Shown here in pieces: positions 1 to 8,608 of a DNA stretch of 64,000 bases. Within the stretch, counting starts at the first letter, position 1; each line of letters starts with the position of its first letter. The position numbers and the translations under genes are program-made. The notes under the pieces were generated by a model. It did no database searches and was not told the origin of the DNA. It was given only the letters and a program-made list of their open reading frames with translations. Origin of the DNA: Legionella worsleiensis. GTDB taxonomy: Bacteria; Pseudomonadota; Gammaproteobacteria; Legionellales; Legionellaceae. Where the stretch lies: contig NZ_LNZC01000009.1 in the NCBI RefSeq assembly GCF_001467535.1, forward strand, positions 1 to 64,000. The letters are read 5' to 3'.

Positions 1-191
1 TAGTACTATTGAAGAAACCATCACCTACATTGAAGGATGGCTTCATTAGTTCACTCGAACAGGTGTGTTTCATTTATTTATCCACAAGAGAGGTAATTTT
101 CATGCCTCTCTCGAAACCATTATCACTTCATCATGAGAATATATAGATCGCTAACGCACCGTACCCGCTCTACTGTTTTTTAACTGTCGTT

Positions 192-238
192 ATCGTTTCG
201 TCAATCGGAGTTGTGCGGAAATCAAGTGACGAAACGAT
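192..238. repeat. 12-bp inverted repeat downstream of the first gene
   Basis: Positions 192-203 (atcgtttcgtca) and 227-238 (tgacgaaacgat) are perfect inverted copies separated by 23 bases. They lie just past the stop of the minus-strand gene at 257-829. No T-run follows on the minus strand, so it is not a classic terminator. It may be an operator or a hairpin; the function is not known. Positions 1-256 otherwise hold no supportable gene. Confidence 0.5.
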
Positions 239-256
239 GACTGATAGCAAAAATTC

Positions 257-829
257 TTATTGTATGGAGCAAATATTTTGTTCAACCTCTTGGTCAAACA
301 CAAGTATACGAGGATTATCTATCAATAAGTTTGCAATGCGTTCCTGAGTTAAACGCAACGCTTCAAAATACATGTCAAATAAACACATAGTATACTTGGA
401 AGAACTGCCTATTGGGTTTGGCACATCTACTTTAAATTTTAAAGTAATCTTCATTTGTTCACATGATTCTCTAGCTTTAAAGAAAGATTCCCATGTTCCT
501 GATCGCGGTAGAAGGATGCGCTTTGCACTGTATTGTTCTTGCCGGCTTGTACTAATGTTATCCGGGTCAATTTCGTTATTAATAATGTAATCTTTAAAGG
601 CATCACGATCCATGCCTTCAAAATTTTTTATTGTGACGATTCCAACCAATCCGGGCACTAACTCGATCAAAGAATCAGGGTTATTATCTGCAAAAATAGT
701 TTTTAAAATTTTGACGATATTTTTATATACATATTTTTGAAGGCTATGATCCCGGATAAAAAGATCAGGTGATTTTGCTGTTGATTCTTTATCTATCTGT
801 TCTATAACGGACTCACCCCTTGCTGACAT
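257..829 (-). CDS. hypothetical protein, 190 aa
   Basis: An uninterrupted 190-codon frame starting at ATG (829). The protein is soluble and mixed-charge, with no signal peptide or membrane segment. The N-terminal half is rich in Ile, Lys and Asp (for example the stretch around VPGLVGIVTIKNFEG near residue 60). The C-terminal half has an aromatic, possibly helical segment (CLFDMYFEALRLTQERIANLL). I recognise no domain. It sits alone in a region of decayed mobile elements and could be accessory cargo. The evidence for coding is length and a normal amino-acid mix; function is unknown. Confidence 0.6.
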   Translation of the reverse strand: MSARGESVIEQIDKESTAKSPDLFIRDHSLQKYVYKNIVKILKTIFADNNPDSLIELVPGLVGIVTIKNFEGMDRDAFKDYIINNEIDPDNISTSRQEQYSAKRILLPRSGTWESFFKARESCEQMKITLKFKVDVPNPIGSSSKYTMCLFDMYFEALRLTQERIANLLIDNPRILVFDQEVEQNICSIQ

Positions 830-1062
830 AATTTACTCCCTGGTTTAAATGGTATTACTGCTTAAAAAAAATTGAAGCAGTGCTTATACATTGTAAAAAA
901 CCTATGCTTTCGGTCAATATAGACACATGTTGTTCTCGAAAACCGTCGTACGAATGTACATGTTAAACTGATATTTTGACAGGGGCAATGCAAGTACTAG
1001 TTTTTGGTAGAAGACAAAGAGTTTGGTAGAGACTGTAAATAATTCTGTGTAACTATACTGTA

Positions 1063-1158
1063 TTAACCAAACTCACTCAACCGCTCTTCGAATTCAATCA
1101 TAAATCGATTAAGTGCGGTTCTCCAATCTCTAATGGGTATTGTCCATTTTTTAAATGG
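1063..1158 (-). pseudogene. C-terminal remnant of an IS256-type transposase
   Basis: The minus strand reads about 30 codons ending at a TAA (1063-1065), including KKWTIPIRDWRTALNRF and a short acidic tail. Mutator-type IS256 transposases characteristically end with a Trp-x-Met/Ile-Pro-Ile-Arg-x-Trp-x-x-Ala-Leu-Asn motif, and this matches closely. The frame is closed by a stop immediately upstream, so only the extreme C terminus survives. The rest of 830-1221 shows no gene. This marks old IS activity next to the toxin/antitoxin remnants. Confidence 0.65.
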
Positions 1159-1221
1159 CGCCCATTATAGCAAGATAAACTACTTGTAAAACCCTTCAAA
1201 ATCAATGAACTAATTTACAAC

Positions 1222-1506
1222 TTAAAGCAACCCATTAATACCATGTCTTTCAACGATATTAAGCAATTTAAGTATTGCCCCATGGGCATGACGTTTTCCT
1301 TGCTCTAAACCACGAATCATTGCCGGACTAACATTTAAATACTTTGCAAATACAGATTGACTTAAACTTTGTTTTTTTCGTAATTGTTGAATTTCTTCCC
1401 CAGTAAACTCATGCAACACAGGCAACTCATCTTCAGTTAAATTTCTTAATGTTTTTTTATCAATAATTTCAGCATGATAAAGACCCTGCGCAAGATCGTT
1501 AATGGT
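1222..1506 (-). pseudogene. XRE-family antitoxin, 5' end damaged
   Basis: The frame contains a clear helix-turn-helix, roughly QQLRKKQSLSQSVFAKYLNV followed by SPAMIRGLEQGKRHAHG, typical of HigA/NadS-like antitoxins encoded after a RelE/HigB-type toxin. Reading upstream of the TTG at 1425, the same frame continues back to about 1506 (NIQATINDLAQGLYHAEIID), which looks like the authentic antitoxin N terminus. No ATG, GTG or TTG lies in that upstream part. A GTG overlapping the toxin's end would be in frame if one A of the AAAA run were removed. Either the start is lost by a one-base insertion, or translation begins at the internal TTG. Confidence 0.6.
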
Positions 1507-1516
1507 TGCTTGTATA

Positions 1517-1865
1517 TTAGACTTTTGTGCTCACCTCACAAAATTCACGTAGATTAATTAATTTACTAATCTGCTCATCAGTTAGAGCAAAAATAATATC
1601 AACTAAATGTTTAAGCTTTTTAAGTTCAGAAGTTGTCACATTTCCTTTATCATTTTTAAAAGCCAGGATGCTTCTTGACCCTCCACTTTTCCCTCGCCCC
1701 TCTTTTGTTGCAATTCTTAATTTATAAAGCCCTGCTCCCAAAGAATACTTTAGCTGCTCGTTCCTACTTAGCTTAAAAAAACCATCTAAAGTTTCAACTA
1801 AAATATCGTCTTTTAAATCAATTTTTTTGCTTCATTATTAAATTTTTTTATTTTTAAATGTTTCA
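1517..1865 (-). pseudogene. RelE/HigB-type toxin remnant, internally deleted
   Basis: The readable frame (74 aa from 1741) carries the family hallmark LYKLRIATKEGRGKSGGSRS. It then jumps from SILAF straight to KNDKGNVTTSELKKLKHL. In this toxin family those two parts are normally separated by a roughly 14-residue segment containing a Phe-x-Tyr-Gly-Phe motif, so an in-frame internal deletion is likely. Upstream the same frame continues (DILVETLDGFFKLSRNEQLKYS) until a stop near an A7 run at about 1830. The N terminus is therefore missing or frameshifted. The antitoxin follows directly. The toxin is probably inactive. Confidence 0.6.
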
Positions 1866-1915
1866 TTAAGAGCAATCCATTTGTAATACATAGTATTATA
1901 TATTTCCAGTTTTAA

Positions 1916-2089
1916 CAGGGCAAACGCATCTAAATTATGAACATAAATCTCCACCCTTTTGCCTACGTCCTGCGCTTTATGCGCAAGATCCATGCGATCT
2001 TAGTGCAGGCAAAGATCTGGATTCTGCGCATAAAGCGCAGAACGTAGGCGTCTTGGTCTTAGATAATACGTTTAGATGCGTTTACCCTG
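1916..2089. mobile_element. MITE-like element with nested inverted repeats and 10-bp direct flanks
   Basis: Outer arms at 1916-1934 (cagggcaaacgcatctaaa) and 2071-2089 are inverted copies with one mismatch in 19. Inner arms at 1962-1992 and 2018-2048 are 31 nt each with about three mismatches, so the whole unit folds as a long cruciform. The 10-mer ccagttttaa abuts the element exactly on both sides (1906-1915 and 2090-2099), as a target-site duplication would. There is no transposase inside. The features fit a non-autonomous element mobilised by an IS with 9-12 bp duplications (IS4-like families make such sizes). It lies just upstream of the broken toxin gene. Confidence 0.75.
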
Positions 2090-2152
2090 CCAGTTTTAAA
2101 TAAATTGTGTTTACAATTTGATAGAAAATATTATGAATGGTTAAAAGAGTAA

Positions 2153-2429
2153 TTAAAGGTGTCTGCTAAAGTCCATGGATTGATGCAACACCCGAATAAC
2201 TGCAATACCATAATGTGTCATTTTGAAAAAAATAACATGGGCACTACGTTGAAAGCCCTCAAATTCTAGCGGACATAATCATATGTTCGAGAAACAAGGG
2301 GATCATCTGCAAGATACTGGAAGCTTGTTTGAATTACCAAAATATAATCTTCCGACCGTCTGTCTCATGCAATTTTAAGAAATCTCTTACATCAAGGTGA
2401 GGGATAGTCTGTAGGTATCGATGCTCCAT
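2153..2429 (-). pseudogene. ParE/RelE-type toxin, frameshifted
   Basis: Two adjacent minus-strand frames spell a ParE-like toxin. One gives FQYLADDPLVSRTYDYVR. The next gives LEFEGFQRSAHVIFFK, then IAVIRVLHQSMDFSRHL and a stop at 2153-2155. The terminal Arg-Val-Leu-His-Gln-Ser-Met-Asp motif and the Gly-Phe/His-x-Ile-Phe-Phe-Lys pattern are typical of the ParE family. A frame change is needed near 2262, and another is likely near 2335, so the gene is broken. No partner ParD-type antitoxin is readable. From 2430 to 3197 I see no convincing gene. Confidence 0.65.
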
Positions 2430-3197
2430 CCTTGCTATAGTTGAGGTGAGTAATGACAATGGATGTTTTAAAAGGATTTTTATCTTGGCATTAAGGATAA
2501 TGCCTTCCACAAGGATGTGGAGAACTACTCAACTAAAAATAAAGACTTGTCAGTGCACGATGCACCCGATGAGTCGCCCTTCTCTGTTAGCCCCCCCCAA
2601 AGAACCATTCATTTATTATAAGCGCATTGCCAAAAAGTGTTGCATTGCTTTAAGTGCTGGAATTGCTTGTATATCCTCCACGTATTCACAGAGATATCCA
2701 CAGAAAATGTGGATAAGTAAATAAGGTATATGCGGTGAACAAAACAAGGTAGGCCTTATCCATCAAGGGGTTGTCTTTGGAAGTACACTTAGTTTAAAGA
2801 AAAAAAACGAGATGATAAAAAAAAATACCCACAGGAGATAACGAACGAATCGAGTATTTGCAACATCATCATATCAACAAAAAAATTTAAAAAACAGTCT
2901 TGACTGGCATGATTTTTGATAAATCCAAAATTTAAAGTACCCTGTTTAAGACACAGTGGAGTTAAATCAGCGCAATGCACTCATTCCAGGCACTTCGCTC
3001 TGAATGAGTATTGTTTTTGAGCCGTAATATATTCTTGGCCTGGTTTATACGTAAACCCTATTTTCGGACAACATTAGTTCTCATTTAAAAATCGTAGTTG
3101 TCATTTCTTATTAGTTCCTCTAAGAGTTCAGTCCCCACCTCATAATGCTCAATAAATGTGCTTATTTTTAAAATTAATTTTACGAAACTTTAACCAT

Positions 3198-4355
3198 CTA
3201 TTGGATTGCCCTACTGTTCAAACCATTGGAATGTTTTGCAAGCCAATCTTCATCCAAAAAGCGGGATAACTGCTGCCTATCAAATCGTGAATCATCCTGA
3301 TGCTTGAACCATTCGTAAATCACAAAACGTTGGTAGGCAGCATCAAGGGCATACACGCCACACTCCCTGGATGTATCATTTAGGTAATCTGAGGCCTGTA
3401 ATACCGCAGCCAGGACTAAAGATCGCGTCAACTGAATATCATTTGCCGGAACGGACTCTCCACTATCGTCAAAGTTAACAGGAAACCCGCCCCGCACTAA
3501 ATGAATCGATGCCCCAAACTCAGTCTTAAATTCAATATCGTCCATTGGATCAAAAATAGTCGGGGCTTGTTGATTGATCATCTGGAGTAATGACAAATAC
3601 TCCTTGTCCTCAGAGGAACAACTAATCAGCGTTTTATTACGGGTAGCTAGCCGTAATTGCTCTAATTGGCCTTCCGAAATATCGCGACCACTACACCCAA
3701 AGATGTAATCAGCAGAAGCAACGAGTGCACTCATCTCATGGGTAAAAATGATATCTTTATTATTATCAATGAAGTGCTTCTGGGATGAATCAATGTCATG
3801 AATGACTAATCGACACCCTAATTGGTGCAATCGATTGACCACTGCCTTCCCTATTGATCCAAGGCCAACAACACCAAACACAAAATCACTCATATTCTCT
3901 GGTAAATAAGACACTATTTTATTCACTACTGCCTCAGCAATTAAAGGGGACTCTAAAAAACGTTTCGCGGCACTATTAGCCACATCAATAACGGGAATTG
4001 GAGGAAGTCCTTGCTTCTTAGTATTGATAAATCCAGCCGTTGTTTTTTCTATTCCAATAATTTTATAGCGCTCAAGGAGCATTAAAGGCAAATAGGTGAT
4101 TGCATGACCACCATGATCCATAACAAGAATTTGCTCCACCTGTGTATCCAGCTTTTCTACCACTTTTGCCCAAAGCCAATTGATGTCACGAATAAAGCTG
4201 TATGAAAAGCATAATTCATAAAAATTACTAGCAAATTCTGGAATCAAGAAAAGAGAGAGAAAGCCCCAACTATCAGTGAGCGAGATACTAAGTACGATGA
4301 AAGTTAAGAGATTTACCATAATGTCTTTCATAAAAAAGGCACAGTCTTTAGTCAC
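3198..4355 (-). CDS. adenosylhomocysteinase-like NAD-binding protein
   Basis: A 385-aa frame. The middle and C-terminal part resembles S-adenosylhomocysteine hydrolase. VMDHGGHAITYLP is followed by GIEKTTAGF, like the EETTTG segment of the family. PVIDVANSAAKRFLES follows, like the INVNDSVTKS segment. A Rossmann motif GVVGLGSIGKAVVNRL sits near residue 160, then an acidic strand end (VIHDID). About 90 N-terminal residues differ from the enzyme and include hydrophobic stretches. The protein is shorter than true AdoHcyases (over 430 aa), and I do not see their full C terminus, so it is probably a paralogue with another substrate. The start is uncertain (4355, 4328 or 4319). It is divergent from the MMPL exporter. 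Confidence 0.6.
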   Translation of the reverse strand: MTKDCAFFMKDIMVNLLTFIVLSISLTDSWGFLSLFLIPEFASNFYELCFSYSFIRDINWLWAKVVEKLDTQVEQILVMDHGGHAITYLPLMLLERYKIIGIEKTTAGFINTKKQGLPPIPVIDVANSAAKRFLESPLIAEAVVNKIVSYLPENMSDFVFGVVGLGSIGKAVVNRLHQLGCRLVIHDIDSSQKHFIDNNKDIIFTHEMSALVASADYIFGCSGRDISEGQLEQLRLATRNKTLISCSSEDKEYLSLLQMINQQAPTIFDPMDDIEFKTEFGASIHLVRGGFPVNFDDSGESVPANDIQLTRSLVLAAVLQASDYLNDTSRECGVYALDAAYQRFVIYEWFKHQDDSRFDRQQLSRFLDEDWLAKHSNGLNSRAIQ

Positions 4356-4444
4356 GCACGTTTGCCAAAAATCCAGGCAGTTCCGTACATTTATGTCTAA
4401 ACTAAATAGTAACTTGATTAATGAATTAGCCAGGACGGTTATTC

Positions 4445-6670
4445 ATGCATAAAACCAAATTTTACCGATTAGGTATATGGATATATCACTACAGATGGAT
4501 GATCATTGCGTTATGGATAGGTACTGTTTTGGCCTGTCTTCCTCTATTGCCCAATATTATCACACCCTTTAAGACTACGGGTTTCGTTGACGAGCGTTCA
4601 GAAAGCGCCAAAGCCGAACAATTAATGAATCAGAAGCTGGGGTTTAACCATCATAATAAATTTTTGATCATGTATCACAGCAAAACTCTTTTAGCGACCA
4701 GTTCGCTTTATAAAAAGAAAGTAAAAAAATCATTAAAAAATCTCGATAATTTTCCTATAGATCTTGAGATTATCTATCCTGAATCCAACAAAAACCAAAT
4801 TTCAAAAGACAAACACACCAGTTATGTTGTCATTATTGTCAAAAGCAAAGACCCTATCAACACAAAATTATTATCACAATTTAAATCATCAATAAAAACA
4901 CCATCCAACATGACCGTATACCTCGGAGGAGAGCCTCTCTTCGTCGAGAGCGTCAACAAACAAACCCAAACAGACCTCTATCGAGCTGACTTCATCGCTA
5001 CGCCATTGGCTGTTATCGTCCTGATTCTAGTTTTTGGTTCCCTCACTGCGGCATTAATTCCTATCATACTGGGTGGAGGATGCGCATTAATCGTATTAAC
5101 TACGCTTTATTTTTTGGGTCATTTATTTACTCTTTCTATTTTTACTTTGAATATTGCTCTGCTTTTGGGGTTGTGTCTTAGCCTTGATTATTCTTTATTC
5201 ATTATTTACCGATTTCGTGACGAACTCGATAAAAATACGGACGTGATTCAAGCTATTGCACTTACTCAGGCAAACGCAGGAAAAGCCATATTTTTTGGGG
5301 GACTGGCGGTTTTTGCAAGCCTTAGTGCTTTGTTGATCTTTCCGGTGAATATTTTGTTTTCCGTTGCTATAGGAGGACTAACCGCTGTTTTTATTGCCGG
5401 CTTAACGGCTATTATTATTTTACCGGCGATTCTTGCGGTTTTAAAAAACAACATCAACGCATTGCCCATAACTCTTAAACGTAAAAATAAAAAAAATCGC
5501 TCCAGTCGCTGGCATTGGCTGGCCGAACACATAGTCAAAAGACCGCACGCTCCGTTTATCATTATTCTTATTTTTTTATTATCTCTGGGATATCCTTTTT
5601 TATCAGCTCAATTTGGCGTATCAGACTTTCATATTCTCCCTGAGGATTCGCAACACAGAGATTTTTATGACGTCTATACCGAACAGTTTAATATAAACGA
5701 ACTTAGCCCTATAGTTCTGTTAATTCAATCCAAGCCAAGCCCAATACGTTCCCCTAAAAATATTGCTCGTTTATACGATTTGGCCCAAGAACTACAGGAC
5801 AATTCGTTAATTAAAAGGGTAATTAGTATCGTCACAACCAACTCTAATCTTAATAAAGAACAATATTACCAGTTATACCAACAGCAGAAATCAAGAAATA
5901 ACCCGAGTATTAAACAGCTACTGGATACATCTACTCGCCAATATTTAACCATCATGAACATTATTAGCAAATACTCGAATAACTCACCGCAAACAGATGC
6001 CCTAATTAAACAAATACGTGAAACACCCCTTGGCTACGGTATGACGATGCAGTTAACCGGAACCCCGGTAATTAATCGTGATGTCATGAATACCATTTCC
6101 CAACTTCTTCCCTATGCTTTTTTATGGATCATGGTACTGACCTACCTCATCTTACTTGTTTTACTTCGCTCTTTATTTTTGCCATTGAAAGCTCTTTTAA
6201 TGAACATATTAAGTCTAAGCGCCTGTTATGGGGCTTTGGTTCTGGTATTTCAGGACGGGTATCTACATCAGTTACTGAATTTTCAACCCCAGGGCATGCT
6301 CGATATCAGTTTATTGGTTATCATTTTTTGCGCCTTATTTGGTTTTTCTATAGATTACGAAGTTTTTTTATTATCTCGCATTAAAGAAGCTTATGATGAG
6401 ACGGGTAATAATGAAAAAAGTATTATTTTCGGTATAGAAAAAAGCAGTAGAATTATCACCAGCGCTGCACTTATCGTAATTGTTATTTGCATCTCATTTC
6501 TGGTCGCAGAGGTATTAATGGTTAAAGCATTTGGCCTTGGTATTGCCGTAGCAGTATTTGTTGATGCATTTTTAATACGAACCGCTTTAGTGCCTGCAAC
6601 TATGGCGTTATTCAAAAGCTGGAATTGGTATTTACCTAAATGGCTGAATAAAATTCTGCCCAAATTATAA
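4445..6670 (+). CDS. MMPL/RND-superfamily transporter
   Basis: A 741-aa inner-membrane protein with the duplicated MMPL layout. There is an N-terminal TM helix (WMIIALWIGTVLACLPLLPN), a periplasmic loop, then five or six TM helices around residues 180-340. A second loop and a second TM bundle follow around residues 555-730. The LSLDYSLFIIYRFRDE and GFSIDYEVFLLSRIKE segments are the conserved Asp-Tyr TM4 motifs thought to carry protons in this superfamily. Such proteins export lipids, hopanoids or small hydrophobic compounds; the substrate cannot be read from sequence. It lies 89 bp from the divergent AdoHcyase-like gene, so the two may share regulation. Confidence 0.85.
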   Translation: MHKTKFYRLGIWIYHYRWMIIALWIGTVLACLPLLPNIITPFKTTGFVDERSESAKAEQLMNQKLGFNHHNKFLIMYHSKTLLATSSLYKKKVKKSLKNLDNFPIDLEIIYPESNKNQISKDKHTSYVVIIVKSKDPINTKLLSQFKSSIKTPSNMTVYLGGEPLFVESVNKQTQTDLYRADFIATPLAVIVLILVFGSLTAALIPIILGGGCALIVLTTLYFLGHLFTLSIFTLNIALLLGLCLSLDYSLFIIYRFRDELDKNTDVIQAIALTQANAGKAIFFGGLAVFASLSALLIFPVNILFSVAIGGLTAVFIAGLTAIIILPAILAVLKNNINALPITLKRKNKKNRSSRWHWLAEHIVKRPHAPFIIILIFLLSLGYPFLSAQFGVSDFHILPEDSQHRDFYDVYTEQFNINELSPIVLLIQSKPSPIRSPKNIARLYDLAQELQDNSLIKRVISIVTTNSNLNKEQYYQLYQQQKSRNNPSIKQLLDTSTRQYLTIMNIISKYSNNSPQTDALIKQIRETPLGYGMTMQLTGTPVINRDVMNTISQLLPYAFLWIMVLTYLILLVLLRSLFLPLKALLMNILSLSACYGALVLVFQDGYLHQLLNFQPQGMLDISLLVIIFCALFGFSIDYEVFLLSRIKEAYDETGNNEKSIIFGIEKSSRIITSAALIVIVICISFLVAEVLMVKAFGLGIAVAVFVDAFLIRTALVPATMALFKSWNWYLPKWLNKILPKL

Positions 6671-6766
6671 GCTAACCTTGTGTAAGGGGTCTTATTAACT
6701 GGTATTACTGAATTAATAAAAAATTAGCTATGCGAAGCAGTAACCTGGCCTAAAATAAGAACCTCC

Positions 6767-6920
6767 TTAAACAACAGATTGATCGTTTAGAAAATTCTCA
6801 ATCAACTCAGAATTAATGCCTTTTCTGATTAGTTCTATTTCTTTAACAAGTTCGTCAAAACAGTTCATTAGCCTATTTGTGGCAGATAAAATGGTAGTTC
6901 CCCTCTTACAACAATTATAG
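6767..6920 (-). pseudogene. short coding remnant, origin unclear
   Basis: On the minus strand a frame of about 50 codons ends at 6767-6769. It reads RGTTILSATNRLMNCFDELV and continues with EIELIRKGINSELIENFLND. The composition looks protein-like, but there is no good start and no recognised domain. It may be the tail of a decayed mobile-element gene. The rest of 6671-7089 shows nothing else. Confidence 0.3.
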
Positions 6921-7089
6921 GTTTAAAATAAGCATTAATCAGATCCAAATTAAGAATTAGAAGATGAATTAGCGAGTTAAATTAAGGGAGCTTATTTGAG
7001 GAGAATAAAAGGCATCAAGTGATTTAGTATAACTCCAATACTCGTTTGAACGAGTATTGGAGTCAGATAAGATAAGTACTTTAGAGAAA

Positions 7090-8010
7090 TTATTTCAAAG
7101 AATCTTTATGATTATCTGAACTTAATTTTATCATGGGGTGAGTCATAGATGTGCTAACATGGTTCATCTCAGGCTTTTTAAGTACATTTTTAGTGGTTTC
7201 TTTAAAAGTTGAGACTGCTTGTTTGGTTACTGATTTCGCACCACCCATTGGATTCATTGAGTGCATACTGCTGTGTTCAGAACCTTTTCCCATGCTAACT
7301 TTCACAGTAGATGCAGTTTTTCCTGAACTACCGGTTTGAGTCTTACCCATTACCATTTTTCCTGCAGTGCTGGTTGAAGCTTTTCCAGTTATTATCTTGC
7401 CTACAGTGCTGGTGCTGGATTTTCCAGTTGTCATCTTGCCTACAGCGCTAGTGCTGGATTTTCCAGTTGTCATTTTTCCAACTGTGCTGGATTTCGCTTT
7501 TACAGTTGACATTTTTCCTGCAGTGCTGGATTTCGCTTTTACAGCTGTAGTTTTTCCTGCAGTGCTGGATTTCGCTTTTACAGCTGTAGTTTTTCCTGCA
7601 GTGCTGGATTTCGCTTTTACAGCTGTAGTTTTCCCTGCAGTACTGGTTTTAGCTGCTACAGTATGGCCGGAAGTTTTATTTTTCTTTACGGTGTTGGTTG
7701 TTGTATGAGAAATCGAGGATTTAACCGGTGTACGAGAAGATTTTACCATCACATCCCTCATTTGATTCTCAAACAAATGATCTTCAAACAAATGAAACAT
7801 ATCCTGAGTGTAATCAATAAGAGTTTGTGCGTTTTTAACCAGAGCATTGACTTGTTTATGAAGAATATCTTCGGGTTTGCGCACACTTAGATAATCTACA
7901 GGTGTCATGTAGGTTAATCGCTGTATGGTTTTTAAATTCAATTCCATCAACTCATTAACAGGTTTCATTAAAGGGTTCATCTCGGTGTTTAAAAAAAGTT
8001 GTGTTTGCAT
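7090..8010 (-). CDS. phasin-like protein with lysine-rich repeat tail
   Basis: The ATG at 8010 is preferred over 8037 because AAGGA lies 7 bases upstream of it. The first 95 residues or so are helical (MNPLMKPVNELMELNLKTIQ, then LVKNAQTLIDYTQDMFHLFE), as in phasin granule-associated proteins that coat polyhydroxybutyrate. The next 110 residues are about eight tandem copies of a 13-residue unit, STAGKTTAVKAKS and variants. The rest is basic and Ser/Thr/Met rich. Pseudomonas PhaF has a comparable design: phasin plus a histone H1-like basic tail that tethers granules to the nucleoid. I infer a similar role here. No PHB synthase gene is in the window. Confidence 0.7.
   Translation of the reverse strand: MQTQLFLNTEMNPLMKPVNELMELNLKTIQRLTYMTPVDYLSVRKPEDILHKQVNALVKNAQTLIDYTQDMFHLFEDHLFENQMRDVMVKSSRTPVKSSISHTTTNTVKKNKTSGHTVAAKTSTAGKTTAVKAKSSTAGKTTAVKAKSSTAGKTTAVKAKSSTAGKMSTVKAKSSTVGKMTTGKSSTSAVGKMTTGKSSTSTVGKIITGKASTSTAGKMVMGKTQTGSSGKTASTVKVSMGKGSEHSSMHSMNPMGGAKSVTKQAVSTFKETTKNVLKKPEMNHVSTSMTHPMIKLSSDNHKDSLK
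7340..7665 (-). repeat. 39-bp tandem repeat inside the phasin gene
   Basis: About eight head-to-tail units of 39 bp encode the 13-residue Ser-Thr-Ala-Gly-Lys repeats. The three units at about 7500-7640 are nearly identical at DNA level and the others are diverged. In-frame units of this kind can change copy number by slippage without breaking the frame, so length should vary between strains. It is not a CRISPR array: there are no unique spacers. Confidence 0.85.
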
Positions 8011-8187
8011 AATAGTCCTTATGTTGCGTTGCACCATCTTAAGAATAGCTCGTTAATTCCATTTGTCAAAAAAATGTTTAAAAATTTTGTAAATAGGCCA
8101 AATTAATACACATATTTTAGATTGATTTTTTATGCAGAAATAGCCAACATAGGTTAATAAACGAAATGAACATCCAGGGACGATTGA

Positions 8188-8598
8188 ATGAATAGTGAAC
8201 TCAAAGTGATACTAGGTGGTGTATTACTGGGTCTGGCCGCAGGCATGATGCTTCTGCTTCGTGGGCAAATTCTGGGATGCAGTGGTAAATTATTTCGCAG
8301 CTGGGATTTTTCAAACCGGACAATCAATTACGATAATGCACTCTTTATTTTTGGTTTAATACTCAGTGGGGTTATTTTTAATATCGTAGAGCAGATACCT
8401 AATCCATTAGCTTTATTTAAAATAAATTCATGGATGTTATTTTTTGGAGGAGTATTGGTTGGGGGAGGAACCTATCTGGCTAACGGATGCACTAGTGGGC
8501 ATGGATTATGCGGAATGTCACTGTTACGCAAACGATCTTTTACAGCAGTTGCCCTCTTTTTTCCAAGCGCAATTATCACCGCCTGGCTGGTTCACTAA
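8188..8598 (+). CDS. YeeE/YedE-family sulfur transporter, first half
   Basis: A 136-aa membrane protein with four hydrophobic segments and the conserved Cys-containing motif NGCTSGHGLCGMSLLRKRS near residue 100. In YeeE/TsuA-type proteins such cysteines relay thiosulfate across the inner membrane. The half-size form occurs as a pair with a second half-size gene, as here: the next gene starts 11 bases after this stop. The two presumably form one heteromeric transporter. The substrate (thiosulfate or another reduced sulfur compound) is inferred from the family. Confidence 0.8.
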   Translation: MNSELKVILGGVLLGLAAGMMLLLRGQILGCSGKLFRSWDFSNRTINYDNALFIFGLILSGVIFNIVEQIPNPLALFKINSWMLFFGGVLVGGGTYLANGCTSGHGLCGMSLLRKRSFTAVALFFPSAIITAWLVH

Positions 8599-8608
8599 GG
8601 AAACGTTC

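Noticed and set aside
1-50. A short plus-strand tail reading STIEETITYIEGWLH before a stop
   Set aside because: Too short to identify; it could be the end of a transposase cut by the window edge but nothing confirms that.
2694-2716. Inverted DnaA-box-like sequences (atatccaca / tgtggataa), with another at 78-86
   Set aside because: Single boxes or one pair are expected by chance; no dnaA, dnaN or AT-rich unwinding cluster is present, so not an origin.
2446-2724. 92-codon plus-strand ORF
   Set aside because: Cys/Met/Pro-rich odd composition, passes through a C8 run, no homology seen; likely chance.
7340-7665. Regular repeats resembling a CRISPR array
   Set aside because: Head-to-tail coding repeats of 39 bp with no unique spacers, in frame with the phasin gene.
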